From positions 1,787,001 through 1,851,000 of the forward strand of contig JAFBJZ010000941.1 in assembly GCA_016785225.1 (NCBI GenBank): DNA of 64,000 bases, read 5' to 3'. This stretch comes from Psettodes erumei. Taxonomy: Eukaryota; Chordata; Actinopteri; Pleuronectiformes; Psettodidae. The notes under the pieces were generated by a model, which worked only from the letters and a program-made list of their open reading frames with translations, was not told the origin of the DNA and ran no database searches. Shown here piece by piece: positions 45,478 through 59,383 of the stretch; the stretch's first letter is position 1; the number at the start of each line of letters is the position of its first letter. Position numbers and translations under genes: made by a program.

Positions 45478-46978
45478 TGTGGTGCGCTGAGGCCCAGGGG
45501 GGACGAGTAGCCACTCTAAATGTGTGTAACCCACATAAAGAAATTGTTTCTGGGAGATCGGGCCCCGTAAATTCATTCCTAGCCGCCAGCTCCGCTCTTA
45601 TCCCACCTCCCAAAGGTGAGCTATAACATCAAAACACATATATTTTTTAGATTCTTTCAATCGTGCTCTACACTCACACACACACACTTTTCTACTAAAC
45701 ATGCACACATATAAACACACATCTTTCAGCAGAGTGTCACTTTATCTGTGTGCAGTTTTTTTGCTCAGCATGCGCACACAGACATATACACATGCTCTTG
45801 AAACAAACACACTTTTTTGAGCAGGAAATACATCCCACCCCCACACACACATTCACACACAGCTTTGCTCCCAAATGGCTTGTGTGGGACAGTAACGGTG
45901 ACAACTGCAAAAACGCTGGTACCTGCTGTGGAACAGAACAGCAGCAGAGAGAAACAGCGGCAGATGCTGCGCTCACAGCTCCAGGATTACCTTAGCCTGA
46001 ACAAACTCCATTACTGCCTCTATTATCCAGGTATACACGGCCCAGGAAAAAGCGGTTTGCAGAACCGCTGTTTACCCAGCACCTGTGTGCCCCCCATGCT
46101 GTTTCCCTTGGCTACAGAGCAAGGAAGGGGTGAAGACCAGACAGAGAGGAGAGAAGAGAAGAGAGTTGCATGGTGGAAAAACATGAAATGACTCTCTTTG
46201 TCTCAGCAAGGGTAATTAGTTGGTTAATTTGGCAGTCAAACAGGGGAAAATAAATTATCAATCAATTAGACAGTCGACTGACGACGATCTGTGCCATAAG
46301 TTTTGATAACTCACGGGTTTAGTTTAGTTTTCAAGCAGAAATTGCTAAAAATGAGAGGATTTGTTGCCACGGTGCATTTAAATATCCCTGTTACATGACT
46401 TACTTTGGACAATTTGTTCGATAAAATACACAAATTTGAGATATTTTGTGTACAAAACAATTTATCTGTTTATCTTTTAAAAAGTCATCTGTAGTTGCAT
46501 TCCTAAATAAATCATTTACAGTATATTATTCACCAACAGAAAATACCAAACTCCTGGCTGTTAAATGCCATGTTGTATTCATTTGAAATGAAACAAAAAC
46601 TAAATTAAATGACCAGCTGATTAGCTGAGTAGTTCAAACAATCAAAATACTAATCACTGACAAAAATATTCTGTGGTTTCAATCCTAAATTAAAGACAAG
46701 TTACAGTATTGTTTTAATTTGAAAGTGTTTGGGATTTTTTTTGACTGGTGGTTGGACAAAATAAATAATTATAGGACATTGGTCATTCTGTGATTGCCAT
46801 TTGTCATTATATTTGACATTTTGCATACTAAATAATTAATCAATAAACTGGAAATAATAAGCAATGCGTAATAGATACTAATCGTCATTCAGTGTAGAGA
46901 CAGATGACGGTGGTATACTGTGTGGCAGTGCTCTCCTTTGACTAATGAGGATATGTGATAGGGCAAAAGTGAGTGATG

Positions 46979-46980
<2 letters not shown>

Positions 46981-47016
<36 letters not shown>
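46981..47016. repeat. (GT)n microsatellite
   Basis: A pure GT run of about 36 bp. Confidence 0.95.
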
Positions 47017-47018
<2 letters not shown>

Positions 47019-48639
47019 ATACATGAGCATTTTCCAAGGCTACATATGTGCATGCAGTGCCTGCAATACAGTGCTGAAAGGCTTGTGCAAAACAGCATAA
47101 GTGGATGTGAGGAGGAAAGGAGAGAATGAGGAAGCGTATGAATGACTGTGTGATTCTGTGTGTGAAAATGCATCGTAAGGGAATGTGTTTATGTCTGAGG
47201 TGAGTGATGAACCGCCACGTATTTGGGTTGAAAGCCATCCATCACCCTCATCAGTGACTCTGGGGTCCTGTCGTTACATGTTTCCCTTCATTTAAACTGT
47301 TAATGGCCATCTCTCTTCGCCAAACTCTCCATTGTGCTGTCTCGTTGTCTGTCTTTCTCTCTCAACTTCAAAGCTTAGTCGTGTCACTGTGAGGATGTAC
47401 TGCAGCACATTTTGTTTCTCTACTTTCAGCAGGCAGATTGGTTTAAAACATGAGGCAGGGAGCCTCCACTAAACAAGGAGATGTGATGTGATTCTGTTGA
47501 TTCTGTTGAATTGTCTTATGTACATGCTGTGTGCTCTTATCTAGTTAACAACAGCCAGGGGGAAACCTACATTCACGAGTCACCTGGCTAGCTTTGTGTA
47601 GAGCTGGAGGGTGATTTAACCAGCGTCCAGCAAAGTTTGGATCTTCTGCAGGGCTTTGAGCAGTCACTCAGGCGTCAGCAGTCACATCTGTCCATCATGT
47701 CAAGCTGTCTGATTGTTAAAACACAGTATCTTTCTGTTTCTACATGTGATAAATTCAAAATATGTGAATAGTGGGCGTGGATGATTTCGAGTATCTTTCA
47801 CATAGTAATGTCTAATGAGTAACTGGTTATACTTTTCAAGGGACTTGAACAATACTGCCAGTGATGGGAGCTGTAAACACTGCAGAGTTGTAAAACCTGT
47901 AGGTTCACTGAGGCATAAATTGCAATATTTCAGACACATTAGCCTGTGGTGGAAGTTGCACTATCATGGTAGCTCAGTGGATGGGGTGGAGTTGAACTAT
48001 CATTGCTTCTGTAGGAGCCAACGTGCTCTGACATTATTATCAAAAATCAATTAAATCTGTTGATTTTTGGTGTGCCTTTAGCTTCTGCCGTGATGAATGG
48101 TATTACTTTCAGCAGCAGTTACACACAGACCGACACTGATGCTGTAGCTTTGGTGGCATCAGAGCTGAGTCATTTTGGCTGAAGGCAAAGAGCTACACCA
48201 CACATACAGTCCTCCGGCTCCAGCTGCTTTCTTCATCAACAACGAGACAGCTATGTGGTCATAGACCAGCATAATTAGGCCTGTCCTGGTATGTGTGTGT
48301 CATATCTGTGATCTCCTGAGGCATGTTTGTGTTGAATCTTGCCTTGGTCATTCCTTCGATGATGGTGAGGAGTAAGGAAAAGTAGGGGGCAAATGATGGC
48401 CCAAAGGCTGTGACAGTCACAGGGACACTGATGAACTGAACCACTGTTGACACAGTATAATGACAGTAGTAAACTCACTCACTCATTCTGTCTTTTCTTT
48501 TCTTCAATACTTTCTACCCCTTTTTTGCCTTTGCGTAGCTTTAGGCCTGTCCTACTGGCTGCCTGTGTTTGTCTGTATACACCCTTTTATCCTGTAGTCT
48601 TTGATTATGTTCTTATAAGTGGAACCACTAGCTATTTCA

Positions 48640-48745
48640 TGGCTGCCTCATTAGGATGTCAGACAAGCCCACAGCACATGCAATTATATCTAATTATGCA
48701 ATTAGGAATTCAGTATGAAGCTTTATATACTGTGGAATGGTGGGC
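48640..48745. promoter_or_regulatory. Candidate conserved non-coding element (homeodomain motifs)
   Basis: A non-repetitive block with closely packed TAATTA, ATGCAATTA and CAATTAGG cores (for example tctaattatgcaattagg), as in Hox/POU-bound developmental enhancers. Motif evidence only. Confidence 0.25.
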
Positions 48746-49004
48746 TCATACGCAGCAGTAATTAGTGCAGTTTTGTGGGTGCGATAATAAGGATGATAGA
48801 GAAATATACATGCACAAACCCACACATTTTAATATTTTACTTTAATACTCAGTGTCAAGATATCAACCCATGGCAGGACAAGGCTAACAATGCTGTGGGG
48901 CTGTCACTTTTTAGTCAAATTTGTCTGAATGTGGGGAAAAAGGTAAAATATTCAAACTGTTCAAATTCAAAATGCACTATCTATTAGTGCATCAGACAGT
49001 TTGA

Positions 49005-49140
49005 ATTAGTTTGCCTTGAGGGCCAGCGGAGTCTGCTCTTAAAATTCATTATTAGCTTGACCATCTGCATGGTCCACTGACCTATCAGTAACCTAAGCTT
49101 ATTAGCAAACCTATGCTAATCAGATAATCACGACACAGAA
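49005..49140. promoter_or_regulatory. Candidate conserved non-coding element (POU-like motifs)
   Basis: Complex sequence including attcattattagctt and an octamer-like ATGCTAAT (at about 49112). The surroundings are not repetitive. It resembles a developmental enhancer, but conservation is untested. Confidence 0.25.
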
Positions 49141-51149
49141 GCATCAGAAAAGCAGTGTGTGGAAGTAATTCAGCATCTGTAATTCAGGAGACAAGTACTG
49201 CAGGGTGTTCCCCTCATACTGTCATTCACAAGTATCAAACCCAATGTAATATTTAATTTCCTCAAAGAGTGGCACAGAGTGGCTTAGAGTCTGTCAAACC
49301 ACAATATACTTAATGTGAGAAATACACTACTCACTCACTACTGTCTTGTGAGTCCCACTGTTTAATTAATTTTAGAGCGCTGTCTTCAGCACCCTTTTTA
49401 TACCCATTCACTTATATAAGGTGACGATGAGAGCAAGAGGAAGCTAGCGTGTAGTGCATGGCTGGGACGGTGCCCGTCAGGACAGACAATACAAAATACA
49501 TTAACCATCAGGGTTCATTTCATGCTTTATAACTTTACTTGACGTAATATGAACATGCTTACAAAGTAAAAAACAATTTAATAGCTTTTCAAAACATTCA
49601 CAAATAATTTTTTAAGATTTCTGACTGAATTAAGCTGGTAAAGTGCCACTCGTGTACCCTCTGTTGGCCAACACTGCATTGTGAGGGATAGGGAAATTGA
49701 AATACCATATGACATGCACCTTTAGTCCACCAAGAAGGTTGTCACTTTGGCTTCAACCATAAATGACACAGTCTGCCTGGTTAAGAGGGAATACCTTGTT
49801 AAGAGGCTCGAGAGCCAAAGACTGGTTCTCCTAATCCCTACGCTTCAACCCTCCAACAATTCTGTTTTTCTATGAGACATGCTTCACACCAGCACTTCAA
49901 TAGATTAGATTAAAAAAACACAGTGGAAGAGAGGAATGAGCTACAGTAGGTGGTTCGCTTCAGTGTGTCATGTTTCTCTACAGATCCTATTGAAGGAAGA
50001 AGGCGAGGCTGCTAGGCTCCCAGTGTGTGTGCGAGACTGGGCTGACAGTAATACAAGCAGCATCTGGCACCCCCTCCTAGGGATCACATCCTTAAGACGG
50101 TTTCTCTTACTAATCCCTTCCTAATATGACTAATATGACATTGCCATTAGCCACAGCACTCTGAGGGCACACACAGGGAGAAAACTGGAACCATGCACAT
50201 GTGCGCACAAACACGCCGTTTGGGTCAGTTTTATGTATTAATCTGCAACATTTTGATATAAATTAACATATGTTTTGAAGCTGTGTTGCTCGCTGATCTA
50301 AACAACAGAAATCTATCATTTTGCATTTGGCGTGTGTCTTCCTCAGCATCCTGGTTTGCTCATTTCTGGAGAAACCCATTTGGTGGACAGATAACAATGC
50401 CCTTTCCACCAACAGTTACAGGAATTTGCTCAGCCAGACTTAGTTGTTAACCCCCCAAGGCAGAGGAGACAAAAAGATATGTGTCGGTGCCTACGGAAAA
50501 CAAGACTTAATCAACAAATGGCGAGGAGAAAAAAGCAACAGTGACTGCAAAAAGAGATTATATCTACTGTGGGAAATGGAACATGAGCAGTGCGGGGTTC
50601 ACTTAGCACCGAGTATGATGTTGCATTAAAAAATAACCACTTTAAGATAAGCTAGAATCATAGTCTTTTTTTAAGTGTTTACATTTTTGACAGATTAAAG
50701 TAAAAAAAATGCGTCACATGTTTGGAGATAACACATCATTCTTTCACTTCCAGCCAGGATAAGACTGTGGCTGTGTGGGAGAGACAGAGTGAGGCTGTGA
50801 ATGCAGAACAAGAATTCTAATTTTAAAGCCATGAATTACCAAAAGACTGCTTTCAATTTGATTGAATCCAACTTTATTAGCATTCCGCCTGCCTTTATGT
50901 GATGAGGCTGAGCTGGCCTTGTGTCCTTTCCTGGGCTGCAGCTGTGGCAGAGAAGAGCACAAAGAGGAGCTTCATTTGTGATGCTGATGGTTTTTGGGCT
51001 TTGGTCACAAGGAATTACATTGTATATTATTTTTGTCAATATTTTTTTACACATTTTCTCCTCCACTCATAGAAATGTATTGGACTAACATGTATGTCAC
51101 ATTTTGTCAAAATAGGACAGTAGCAAAGTTCAGGTTTTATTTCAAATTT

Positions 51150-51430
51150 TGTCCAGTGGTTCCCAAACTAAGGGTTATGGTTACCATCCAAGAGGTCGTG
51201 AGATGATTCGTGGGAGAGGAGTAGAAAAAACAGTTCCACAAGTCAAATAAGTGGGAACTACTTGCTTAATCTTAATCTGTTGAGTTTTAAAAGACATTTA
51301 ACAAAAACATATATTTTAATGGGAAAATCTTAACTGCAAAGTAACTCGCAAATATAGCTGTCAGATAAATGTGGTGGAAGTAAAAAGAACAATATTCCCC
51401 TCTGTAATGTCGTGGAGTAGTCCACCACTC
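51150..51430 (+). repeat. Diverged dispersed fish repeat, second copy
   Basis: Begins 'gtccagtggttcccaaacta' and later has gcaaagtaactcgcaaatat, then tctgtaatgtcgtggag. These match in order the blocks at 22650-22935. Confidence 0.45.
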
Positions 51431-52927
51431 CACTTTCCACCACAATCATAAAAAAGACTCATTAGCAATCAACCTTTTGATGATAAAGATCCCTGTTTTC
51501 ATTGTGAACCTTCATGTTTTATAATGAGCAATAAAAGCTGATGACTATGTGTACTTTACATAAAACACATTACAGCAGGGGATAAAATAAGGAGTCAGAT
51601 ATGAGAATAGGGATTGCCACCCTCTATGTGCAATGTAACGTCTTCAAAGTACCTTAATCCTGTTTGGGAGATTGCCATTAATCTTTCTTGAATTTACTTA
51701 AGTGGAAATATGGTAAGGTGACAGTTTCTCTAAAAGGTGAAAGATTTCACCATCTGCGTAGTATGTGGGAGGCATTAGTGTCAGACTGAGCTGAGGGCAA
51801 ACTTTATATTGTCTGTTTAGAGGTGGGAATACTCTGTAGAATCATACCCCTGACTGTACTAATGAGGCCCCTAATGGCCTCGGGCACATCTTTGAGAAAT
51901 CGAATTGGGGAACTGTCCCTGGTGCTGACCAGTGCAGCAGCAGTCACTGACGGAGCTGTCCGTGGTGCTGCAGGAATAGTGTTCCTTATAAACACTAGCG
52001 TGTGTGCTGTAGGGGGTGTCAGCTGCTTTAAGGACAGATTTGTTCACAGTTGAGACTTCCCAGCATGGGAAGATGGTTGTCTTAAGAATCTCCTTGACAT
52101 AGCAGAGTCCTCCAACACCCTCAAAGGTGTTTTGAAAAGAGGGGATAATGCAACGAGGCATGGTGTAGAGAAAATCTGACGAGGAGTTGTTTATTCACGG
52201 GGAACAGGAGAGAGAGGTGAGGGCAGGGCGACGGGTTGCAGCACAGGAAGGGCACCTGCCGAAAAACAAAAGGGAACTCTTAAAAGTGAGCACATGGAGG
52301 ATGAACAAAAGATTGAAATTTGTGAGGGAAGCGCTGTGCGGTGTGTGAGGATCATGCAGTATAAATTACCTGCGGAATGCATGAGTCTTGAATAGTGTTT
52401 TTTTTTTTTTTAGAGGGACTGAGGGTGCTCCTGTGTCATCCTAATTCAATATCAACTTTAAAGCACCCTGTTTAAATATTAAGTGACCAGTCTCCAACTT
52501 GCCTTCTCGTTCTCTCAAATTGTGTGTGCTTGCAAGAGCAAGTGAGTGCATATGTGCATGCGTGTTTGAACTTGTGTCTTATTAATAGATGATCATTCTG
52601 ACCGGGCAGCGCTGTGTTAATGCCCTTGTTGTCCAACAATCTTTCTGTCTCTCTTTTTTTTTTTTTTTTACCATTGCTGCTTCGCAAACAACTGTGAAAT
52701 GGGTTGAGGATAGGGTTGATTTGAGGATTCTCTGTTTACGTGCGTATGTGGGTCTGTGGGTGTGTGTGCTTGTGTGTGTCCAGGGTAGGCCTAGGGGTAA
52801 GCTTTTAGAGGTCTGAGCAGAAGGGTGTGAGTGAGAAGGAGAGGACAGATTTGAGCAGTTATCTCTCCCTGCAGACCTCCTGTCCTGCCTGCCCACATAT
52901 CCACAAACACACACACGCATGCTTGCG

Positions 52928-52951
52928 CACACACACACACACACACACACC
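52928..52951. repeat. (AC)n microsatellite
   Basis: A short pure AC run. Confidence 0.9.
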
Positions 52952-53447
52952 ATTCCCATCTGTAATCATGTTTAGCATGGCTCTCCCGCTCTCACACACA
53001 CATACACAGTCCAGTCTGAATGAACTATCACATCCTAGAACAGGATGCGAACTCAGTCTGGCTGTTCTGTATTTGTTGTGCAGTAACAGCAAAATCTCTC
53101 CACTGTACCTCCTATTGCTCACCAGAAACAAGCCCTGAGCTGCAAGCAGACAGAACATTGCCCGGGATTGTGGGGCTGATGCTATTTTTACAGACAGGGT
53201 GATGAGGAGTGTGCTGAAAGAAAGTTCGGCTCACCTCCCTCCCAGATACTTTAATTAGAAAGCTTTCCCCTCCTGCTGTCTCACCCATCTCTTTGTTGCA
53301 GGAATGAATACATGTTAGAACAGATACAGGTAAATGGCTAAATCGATGGATTAGCTGACCAGGAATACAGTGTGTACTCACTTTGTTCGTAAAAAAAAGG
53401 CACTTCCATTGAGTTGGTGACTATGTATGCATGGAAACACGTGTGTG

Positions 53448-53455
<8 letters not shown>

Positions 53456-53498
<43 letters not shown>
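53456..53498. repeat. (GT)n microsatellite
   Basis: A pure GT run of about 43 bp. Further runs follow at 53642-53667 (GT) and 53784-53808 (AC). Confidence 0.95.
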
Positions 53499-53502
<4 letters not shown>

Positions 53503-54802
53503 ACCTGCGTGCCACAGAGCATTGCAGTAGGAGTGGAAATCAATGCAGAGAATATAGTGGCAATTACCACAGCAGCCTGCAAGTGAACCTAGTGGAACAA
53601 AATAACTAATACATGAATAAATAAGCACAGTGAAATGGAGATGTGTGTGTGTGTGTGTGTGTGTGTGCATGTGTGTCTGCATGCAGACTGGTCTGTAGAT
53701 CTTGGACAGTCCTTTCCTGTGCCAGCCAATTAACGAAGTGTGTAAACTGAGCTCATTAAGGAAACACAGCATAGGCCATACACCCACACACACACACACA
53801 CACACACATACACCACACACACTCAAACCAGACTATTTCAAGCATACCATGCATACATAGTGAAAACTTTTTTTTCACAACATGGGTCTACTACAAAGTG
53901 TCTGCTTGTTTGTGGTTTCTGTTGCGTGTGTATATCCTTTTTGTGTGCATGTGTGTATTTGTGTGCGTCTTTGTGTGAGTCTGGTTGGACAAGCTGTCAA
54001 AGACTGATTTAGAGTTTGTTGCTTTGAACCAACTGCCAAGTGCTGCCTCACTAACCCTCCGTGTTGAGAGAACAAAAGCTTTTCAAGGTCCACACCTACT
54101 AACCATTCCTCTCTATTGCTGTCTCTGTCTGTCTTTCTGTCGGTGTTTCCTCCTCTATCCATGACTCTCTGCTTCTCAGCTTCTTTTCCTCTCTTACAGC
54201 GTTTCAGTCTGGGATCTCCAGTTCTCTGACTATGCCTTTCTGTTTTTCAAGTGATGAGTGAACACAGCACAAACACAAGCTCTCGATTCGCTTCACTGTG
54301 TAATAATGTTGAGTTGTGAAGATGATTTTTTTGTTGGTATCGCCAGAGAGTGAGAGCTCGGTGCCTCTTAACTTCCTCTTCTCACTGAGACTGTGAAAAA
54401 TCAGCAGCCAGGAGACTAATAACCATGATTCATGGAACAGTGTGAACTATTATGAGCCACCCAAAATGAGGGAAACAGAACATAGTCAGAAAACATTCAG
54501 TGTGACAAGATCAGATATTGAGGTTTGTGTCGTTCGTTCAGGGTTGTAGCTTTGAAACTGTGTCTGTCTCTCCTATTTCTGCAGCACAAGTGCAAGTTTC
54601 TGAATTTAAAACAACTCAGCTTAGTTTAATTCAGCACAGTGTGATTTATTGGCATGAATACTAATGAAGAGTGTTTCCCGAGCTTCAACATAAGATTGCA
54701 GTAATAGATAATCTGTAATGACTTTTACATTTAGAACAATGAGCGATAGCCAAGTTAGAAAATCTATGAATCTTTTCAAACTATTTTTTCCAAAATGTTT
54801 CT

Positions 54803-54863
54803 AAATCAGAATCAGAATCAGAATCAGAAGCAGAATTACTTCATTCATCCCTGGGGGGAAATT
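54803..54863 (+). repeat. SINE/LINE-type tail (atcaga)n ttacttcattcatccctg
   Basis: A run of atcaga units is followed by ttacttcattcatccctgg and ggggaaatt, the same kind of 3' tail as at 2544-2597. Confidence 0.5.
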
Positions 54864-55258
54864 CTTTACATGGATATAAATATGGAGACCTGCTTACTTT
54901 TCTCTGCTTCAGATCATTGTACACTGAATACTTTTTGGTTTAGTGTTAATTCAGAAGTAAGAGATTTTAAGAGACCAGTCTCTGTTAACTTGCAATACTT
55001 GCATTTGTCTTTAATGTTTAATGTTGTTAAAAGTGTTTTAGAGTTATTAAATGATAATGAGTCATATAAACATACAGTTTAGAAAAAGTGGATTTCCAAG
55101 AAGTAATAATGCCCTCAGGCAAATTCTTGATAGAAACTTGAATTTTATATAGAAGATAGATGCATCCTTAAATTGACCAAAAACAATGCAATACAATATC
55201 TGTGTTTGGGGTGTTGCAGAATGGGGGCAGAGTGTTGTTCTGTGTGCAGCATATCTTT

Positions 55259-55283
55259 GTGTGTGTGTGTGTGTGTGTGTGTG
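55259..55283. repeat. (GT)n microsatellite
   Basis: A pure GT run of about 25 bp. Confidence 0.9.
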
Positions 55284-56912
55284 CAAATGCTGATAATGTG
55301 CCGAGTAAAGGATTCAGAGGATAGGGAAATGAAGCTGCTGCGTTAGGCAGCCCAGTGCACCCAGTTACACCTCTGTGAATTACCAACAAAAATGAGATTT
55401 TCTTTGCTGTTTGACAAAACTAAGAGTAACATTTAGTTTGTTTGCGTCAGCATGTTTTTGAAGCTGCGCCATAAATGGTTAACCTCACACTCCATTGAGA
55501 CGTAAAACAATTCGGTAGCACACACATTTACAACAAAGAAGCTGAAAGCCAAGCCAAAAAACTAAGTCCTCATCCAACAGATGGAGGATTTAACTACAAG
55601 CTACATGCTATATTGCTGAAGGGAACTCTAAGAATTGTGTCATTTTGAAAAGCCTGACTGCAAACTGGTAATCAAAGACCCAAGAGCAAATCCTCCCCTG
55701 AGGCAAACATTCATGTATTCACACACACTTATGCAGCGGTATAGCCTGCGGGCCCCCCAGGGCTCCAATTGTACTCAGCACACAGCAGGACTGATCAGGG
55801 GAATATAGAAGATAATGTGCTCAAACTGTCTCAGACATGGAGGTTAAAAAACATGTATGGCCTACATGAACTTTTGCTCCATCCATCCATTTCCAGTGGA
55901 GCTCCTGCCAACCCTTCTGCTACATGACAGTAGGAGTCGCCAGAATGGAGGGCTAGGGGCCTTGGTGCAACGCCAGTACAGCCAGGTGGTGGGAATCTGT
56001 TGGAGATTAAAATGCTTGGTGACCAGCTACCCCGCTCACCCTGGCCTTGACAGACGTGGCACCCCTGGCTCAATGACCTGTGAGGCAGGTGTCAGGGGTA
56101 CAGGTTGCAGGTCAAAGCTTGCCCTTATATCCTTTTTCCTGGCTGGATGGAACTGTTGGATGTGGGGGGCCGTTGCCCAACGATTAGCACTTCCCATAAT
56201 GCCATGCCATGCCAGTTTGCTTACTTCAGTTTGGACCAAAATTACTATTATTTCAATCCTCTTACGCAGAAGAGGATGATATTGGACAATTCTGCAAAAT
56301 CCTGGATTATGTTTAGTCATATTTTTAAATAGTCAGTGCCAACTTTTTTTGAATAATCCACCCATGCAAGGGAAATATAGAAGGGTTAAGGCACAGTTTA
56401 CAGTTAGTTCAGCCAAATATAGCAGCCCACTGAGGACGTTAGTCTTTGTTTCTGTATATTAAATGAAACCTGGGATACACAGTGTTACTATTCAGAGAGT
56501 GTCATACTATTTCAAGCTTTTCCTAATATCTCATGGGTACAAACCTCTATTGAGAAAAAAAAGGAATCAGAATGAGTGATATTGAAAAGAAAGAAGGAAC
56601 CTACTTTTCCTTATAGCTAGTTTATTTATTCAAGGACTCTCCATTTGTCCCTGTGCCCCATCTCTTTTTCTCTTGCTCCCCATCTTGCTATTGCTCTTGT
56701 GTGCAGGATAAAATCTATGCAATTCTGGAGAGCTGCAGACCTTTACCTGCTCTGGTCTGGCTGTGTTAAAGGTCAGATATGAGAGGATCCCATACACTGC
56801 TATCAGATGTCAATCCGTCTCCCCTCGCTTGGATTAAGAGGCAAGGAGAGTGACAGTGTCAGTAACAGTCTGTATCTCTGGCAGGGATGGAGAAAGTGTG
56901 TGTGTGTATAGG

Positions 56913-56958
56913 TGAGTGAGTGAGGGAGTGAATGAGTGAGTGAGTGAGTGAGTGAGTG
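56913..56958. repeat. (GAGT)n microsatellite
   Basis: Tetranucleotide gagt units with two interruptions, followed by a (GA)n run near 56975-56994. Confidence 0.9.
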
Positions 56959-57101
56959 CCTGTGTGAGGGAGGGAGAGAGAGAGAGAGAGAGAGCAGGTG
57001 TACGCATATGTGTTTGTGATATCAATACCCCACTGATCCTCTTTGCCTGCTGTGTGTCTCTCTGCACATGTCTGATTGCCAGATGTGTTTATAGAGTGTC
57101 T

Positions 57102-57140
<39 letters not shown>
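57102..57140. repeat. (GT)n(GA)n compound microsatellite
   Basis: A GT run to 57120 passes directly into a GA run to 57140. Confidence 0.95.
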
Positions 57141-57256
57141 AAGAGAGACGAGGACGACCAGGTGTGTGTCTGAGTGTGTGAGAGATTTCTCTGTATTGAC
57201 AAGGTTGATGCTGTTTATTTTGGCAATAGGCTGTTGGGTGGTGGGACATTGGCTGT

Positions 57257-57261
<5 letters not shown>

Positions 57262-57301
<40 letters not shown>
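57262..57301. repeat. (GT)n microsatellite
   Basis: A pure GT run of about 40 bp. Confidence 0.95.
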
Positions 57302-57305
<4 letters not shown>

Positions 57306-59334
57306 GTGCTGCTAGTGCTGGTGTATGTGCTGTGTTGCTGTTGCACCCTGATGACAGCAGTCTGTAATCAGGCATAATCATGGTGTGGATGGGTGTGCAT
57401 GCATTGTTTCTGTAAGTTTGTTATTGTGGGAAAGCTAAACAGGAACCTGGCCCCAGCACCCCCTACCCCCTTTCTCTCTCTCTCTCTCTCATACGCACAC
57501 ATGACCACAAACTCTACATACAACTGCAGTCACTAGTTTGCATGAATGCAAACATTTTTGTGAGCTTAATAACATACTGTTCTTGTAATTCTTACATCTC
57601 AATGATCTCTTAATTGTTTGTCCTCTGATGTGACTGATGTTGCCTTGTCTGTGAAATAGTGCCCTACAGCTCCCTACAGCTGCTAGATAGTAAAACCATT
57701 GAAGGGGCAAAGGCAACACTGTCATTTATCAACACCATAGGAAATTCCTTTAGGTGTCTGGTGTCCAACGCAGGTCCTTCGGCACAATTGCACAAAGTTA
57801 GAACAAAAAGTTTTTCTCTCTTTAACACTTCAACAGCCACCCTCCCTTTGGACGACGGTTCTGTTTAAAACAAATGGATTATGGATTATGTCTCATCATC
57901 AGACCCTCGCATTCATGCTGGTAAAAAAGTGAATGATTGAGTCTTTCTGCTTTGATACTTCTTAGACAGATCTATTACAATGTTGGTCTGCGTGCCTGCT
58001 TTGGAGTTACGTGACCCCACATTTTTGAGGTTTCTCTTGTATGTGCTGTCCATAATACCTGCATCAGTTTTACAACATGGCGTTCTTTTTGACCATAATG
58101 ACCTAACAAATCAGAGTTTGATTTACCTGTTTGACCGATGTGTGGTCTGTCATTGTATCAGTGATCAGTCAGAGTGCTACCCAGCAGTGCAGGCTTAACA
58201 GTGGGCGGTAAAAGGTTAAATTCATACTGTCTTTCATACATCCAAGGATTGCCCATGTTAGGGATTCACTAAACTGAAAATGAGATTTCAAACACCCAAG
58301 CCGTCACCCATTTTTTACTTTATGTTTAGTTAACTGACATCAGCAATGATCCTTTTTCATTCCTACACTTTCTCTTTTTTCAGTTTCCATAACACACATC
58401 TGCATGGTGCCTGATAATTTTCAAAGGTTTTCAACCTGGCTTGAGCCCACCATCGTCTTCTGCCCCCGAGTAAAACAGCTCATATAACTGACTAAAACAT
58501 GAACCGTTTGAAGTCTGACTCAAAATGAAAGGTGTTTGACACCGAGACTCATAGCTGTAAGTCTTTGACGAAACACAACAGTGACCTGCAACAAAAGATG
58601 AGAAATAACCTGTTGCCTCAATTACCACACCTATCATAAAATGCAATGTTACACCATGACGCCAGTGTATCACTCAGTCTTGCCGAGCTAGCTATAGGCA
58701 AGAGGCCCTGAATGCCTTGAACGTTCTAAAAATTAATCCATGCCAATTTGATGAAAAGGATGTGAAAACAAGTATTTGGGTAAGAAAAGTTCTGTATGGC
58801 AAGCGTGAAGCTGAATAACATGAATACATTATGGAGTGGGGGACTGACGTCATGTCAGCTCAGTTGTGATATTTGAGAATTATACATTCATTTGTTCTTC
58901 TAATTTGCAGATGCAAAGGTGACAGCACAGTCACTTAGAACGTGTCATACTGACTTGTGCTAATGCATTCACTGATTGAAGACTACCTTAGATCACAGGT
59001 CTCTGTGTGACTGTGAGAGTGAGCGAGAGCACAAAGTGTATTTCATTACTATTTCATTACATTTGTATTGGTGTGTTTTTCAGGGGGGGGGGGGTGCTGT
59101 GTCATTTTGTGCGTTATTTGCATACAAATGTGCATGTGCTGGCATTCACAACTTGCCAGTCTGAGTATGTATGAGTGACACGTGTCAAAACATCTAAACC
59201 CATGAGAAGAGAGGCTGTCTGGGGAATACAGAGGGGAGGGGAGGAGGGAGAGAGGGATGTGGTAAAGGTAGACAGAAAGAAACATATAGAGAAATCCCAG
59301 GTGAGAAAGCAGCCGGTTCATTAGGAGCATAGCA

Positions 59335-59335
<1 letters not shown>

Positions 59336-59376
<41 letters not shown>
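59336..59376. repeat. (GT)n microsatellite
   Basis: A pure GT run of about 41 bp. Confidence 0.95.

Positions 59377-59383
<7 letters not shown>

Noticed and set aside
45094..45576. 160-codon minus-strand open frame
   Set aside because: It spans the 186-bp direct repeat and purine-rich low-complexity DNA; the hydrophobic LSLSLCLSLS look comes from GA-rich sequence read in reverse.
45887..46030. Possible exon ending at CCAG|GTATAC
   Set aside because: No protein similarity and no clear acceptor; kept only as a remark.
53338..53826. 162-codon minus-strand open frame rich in HTHTHT and VCVCVC
   Set aside because: Translation of three (CA/GT)n microsatellites, not a gene.
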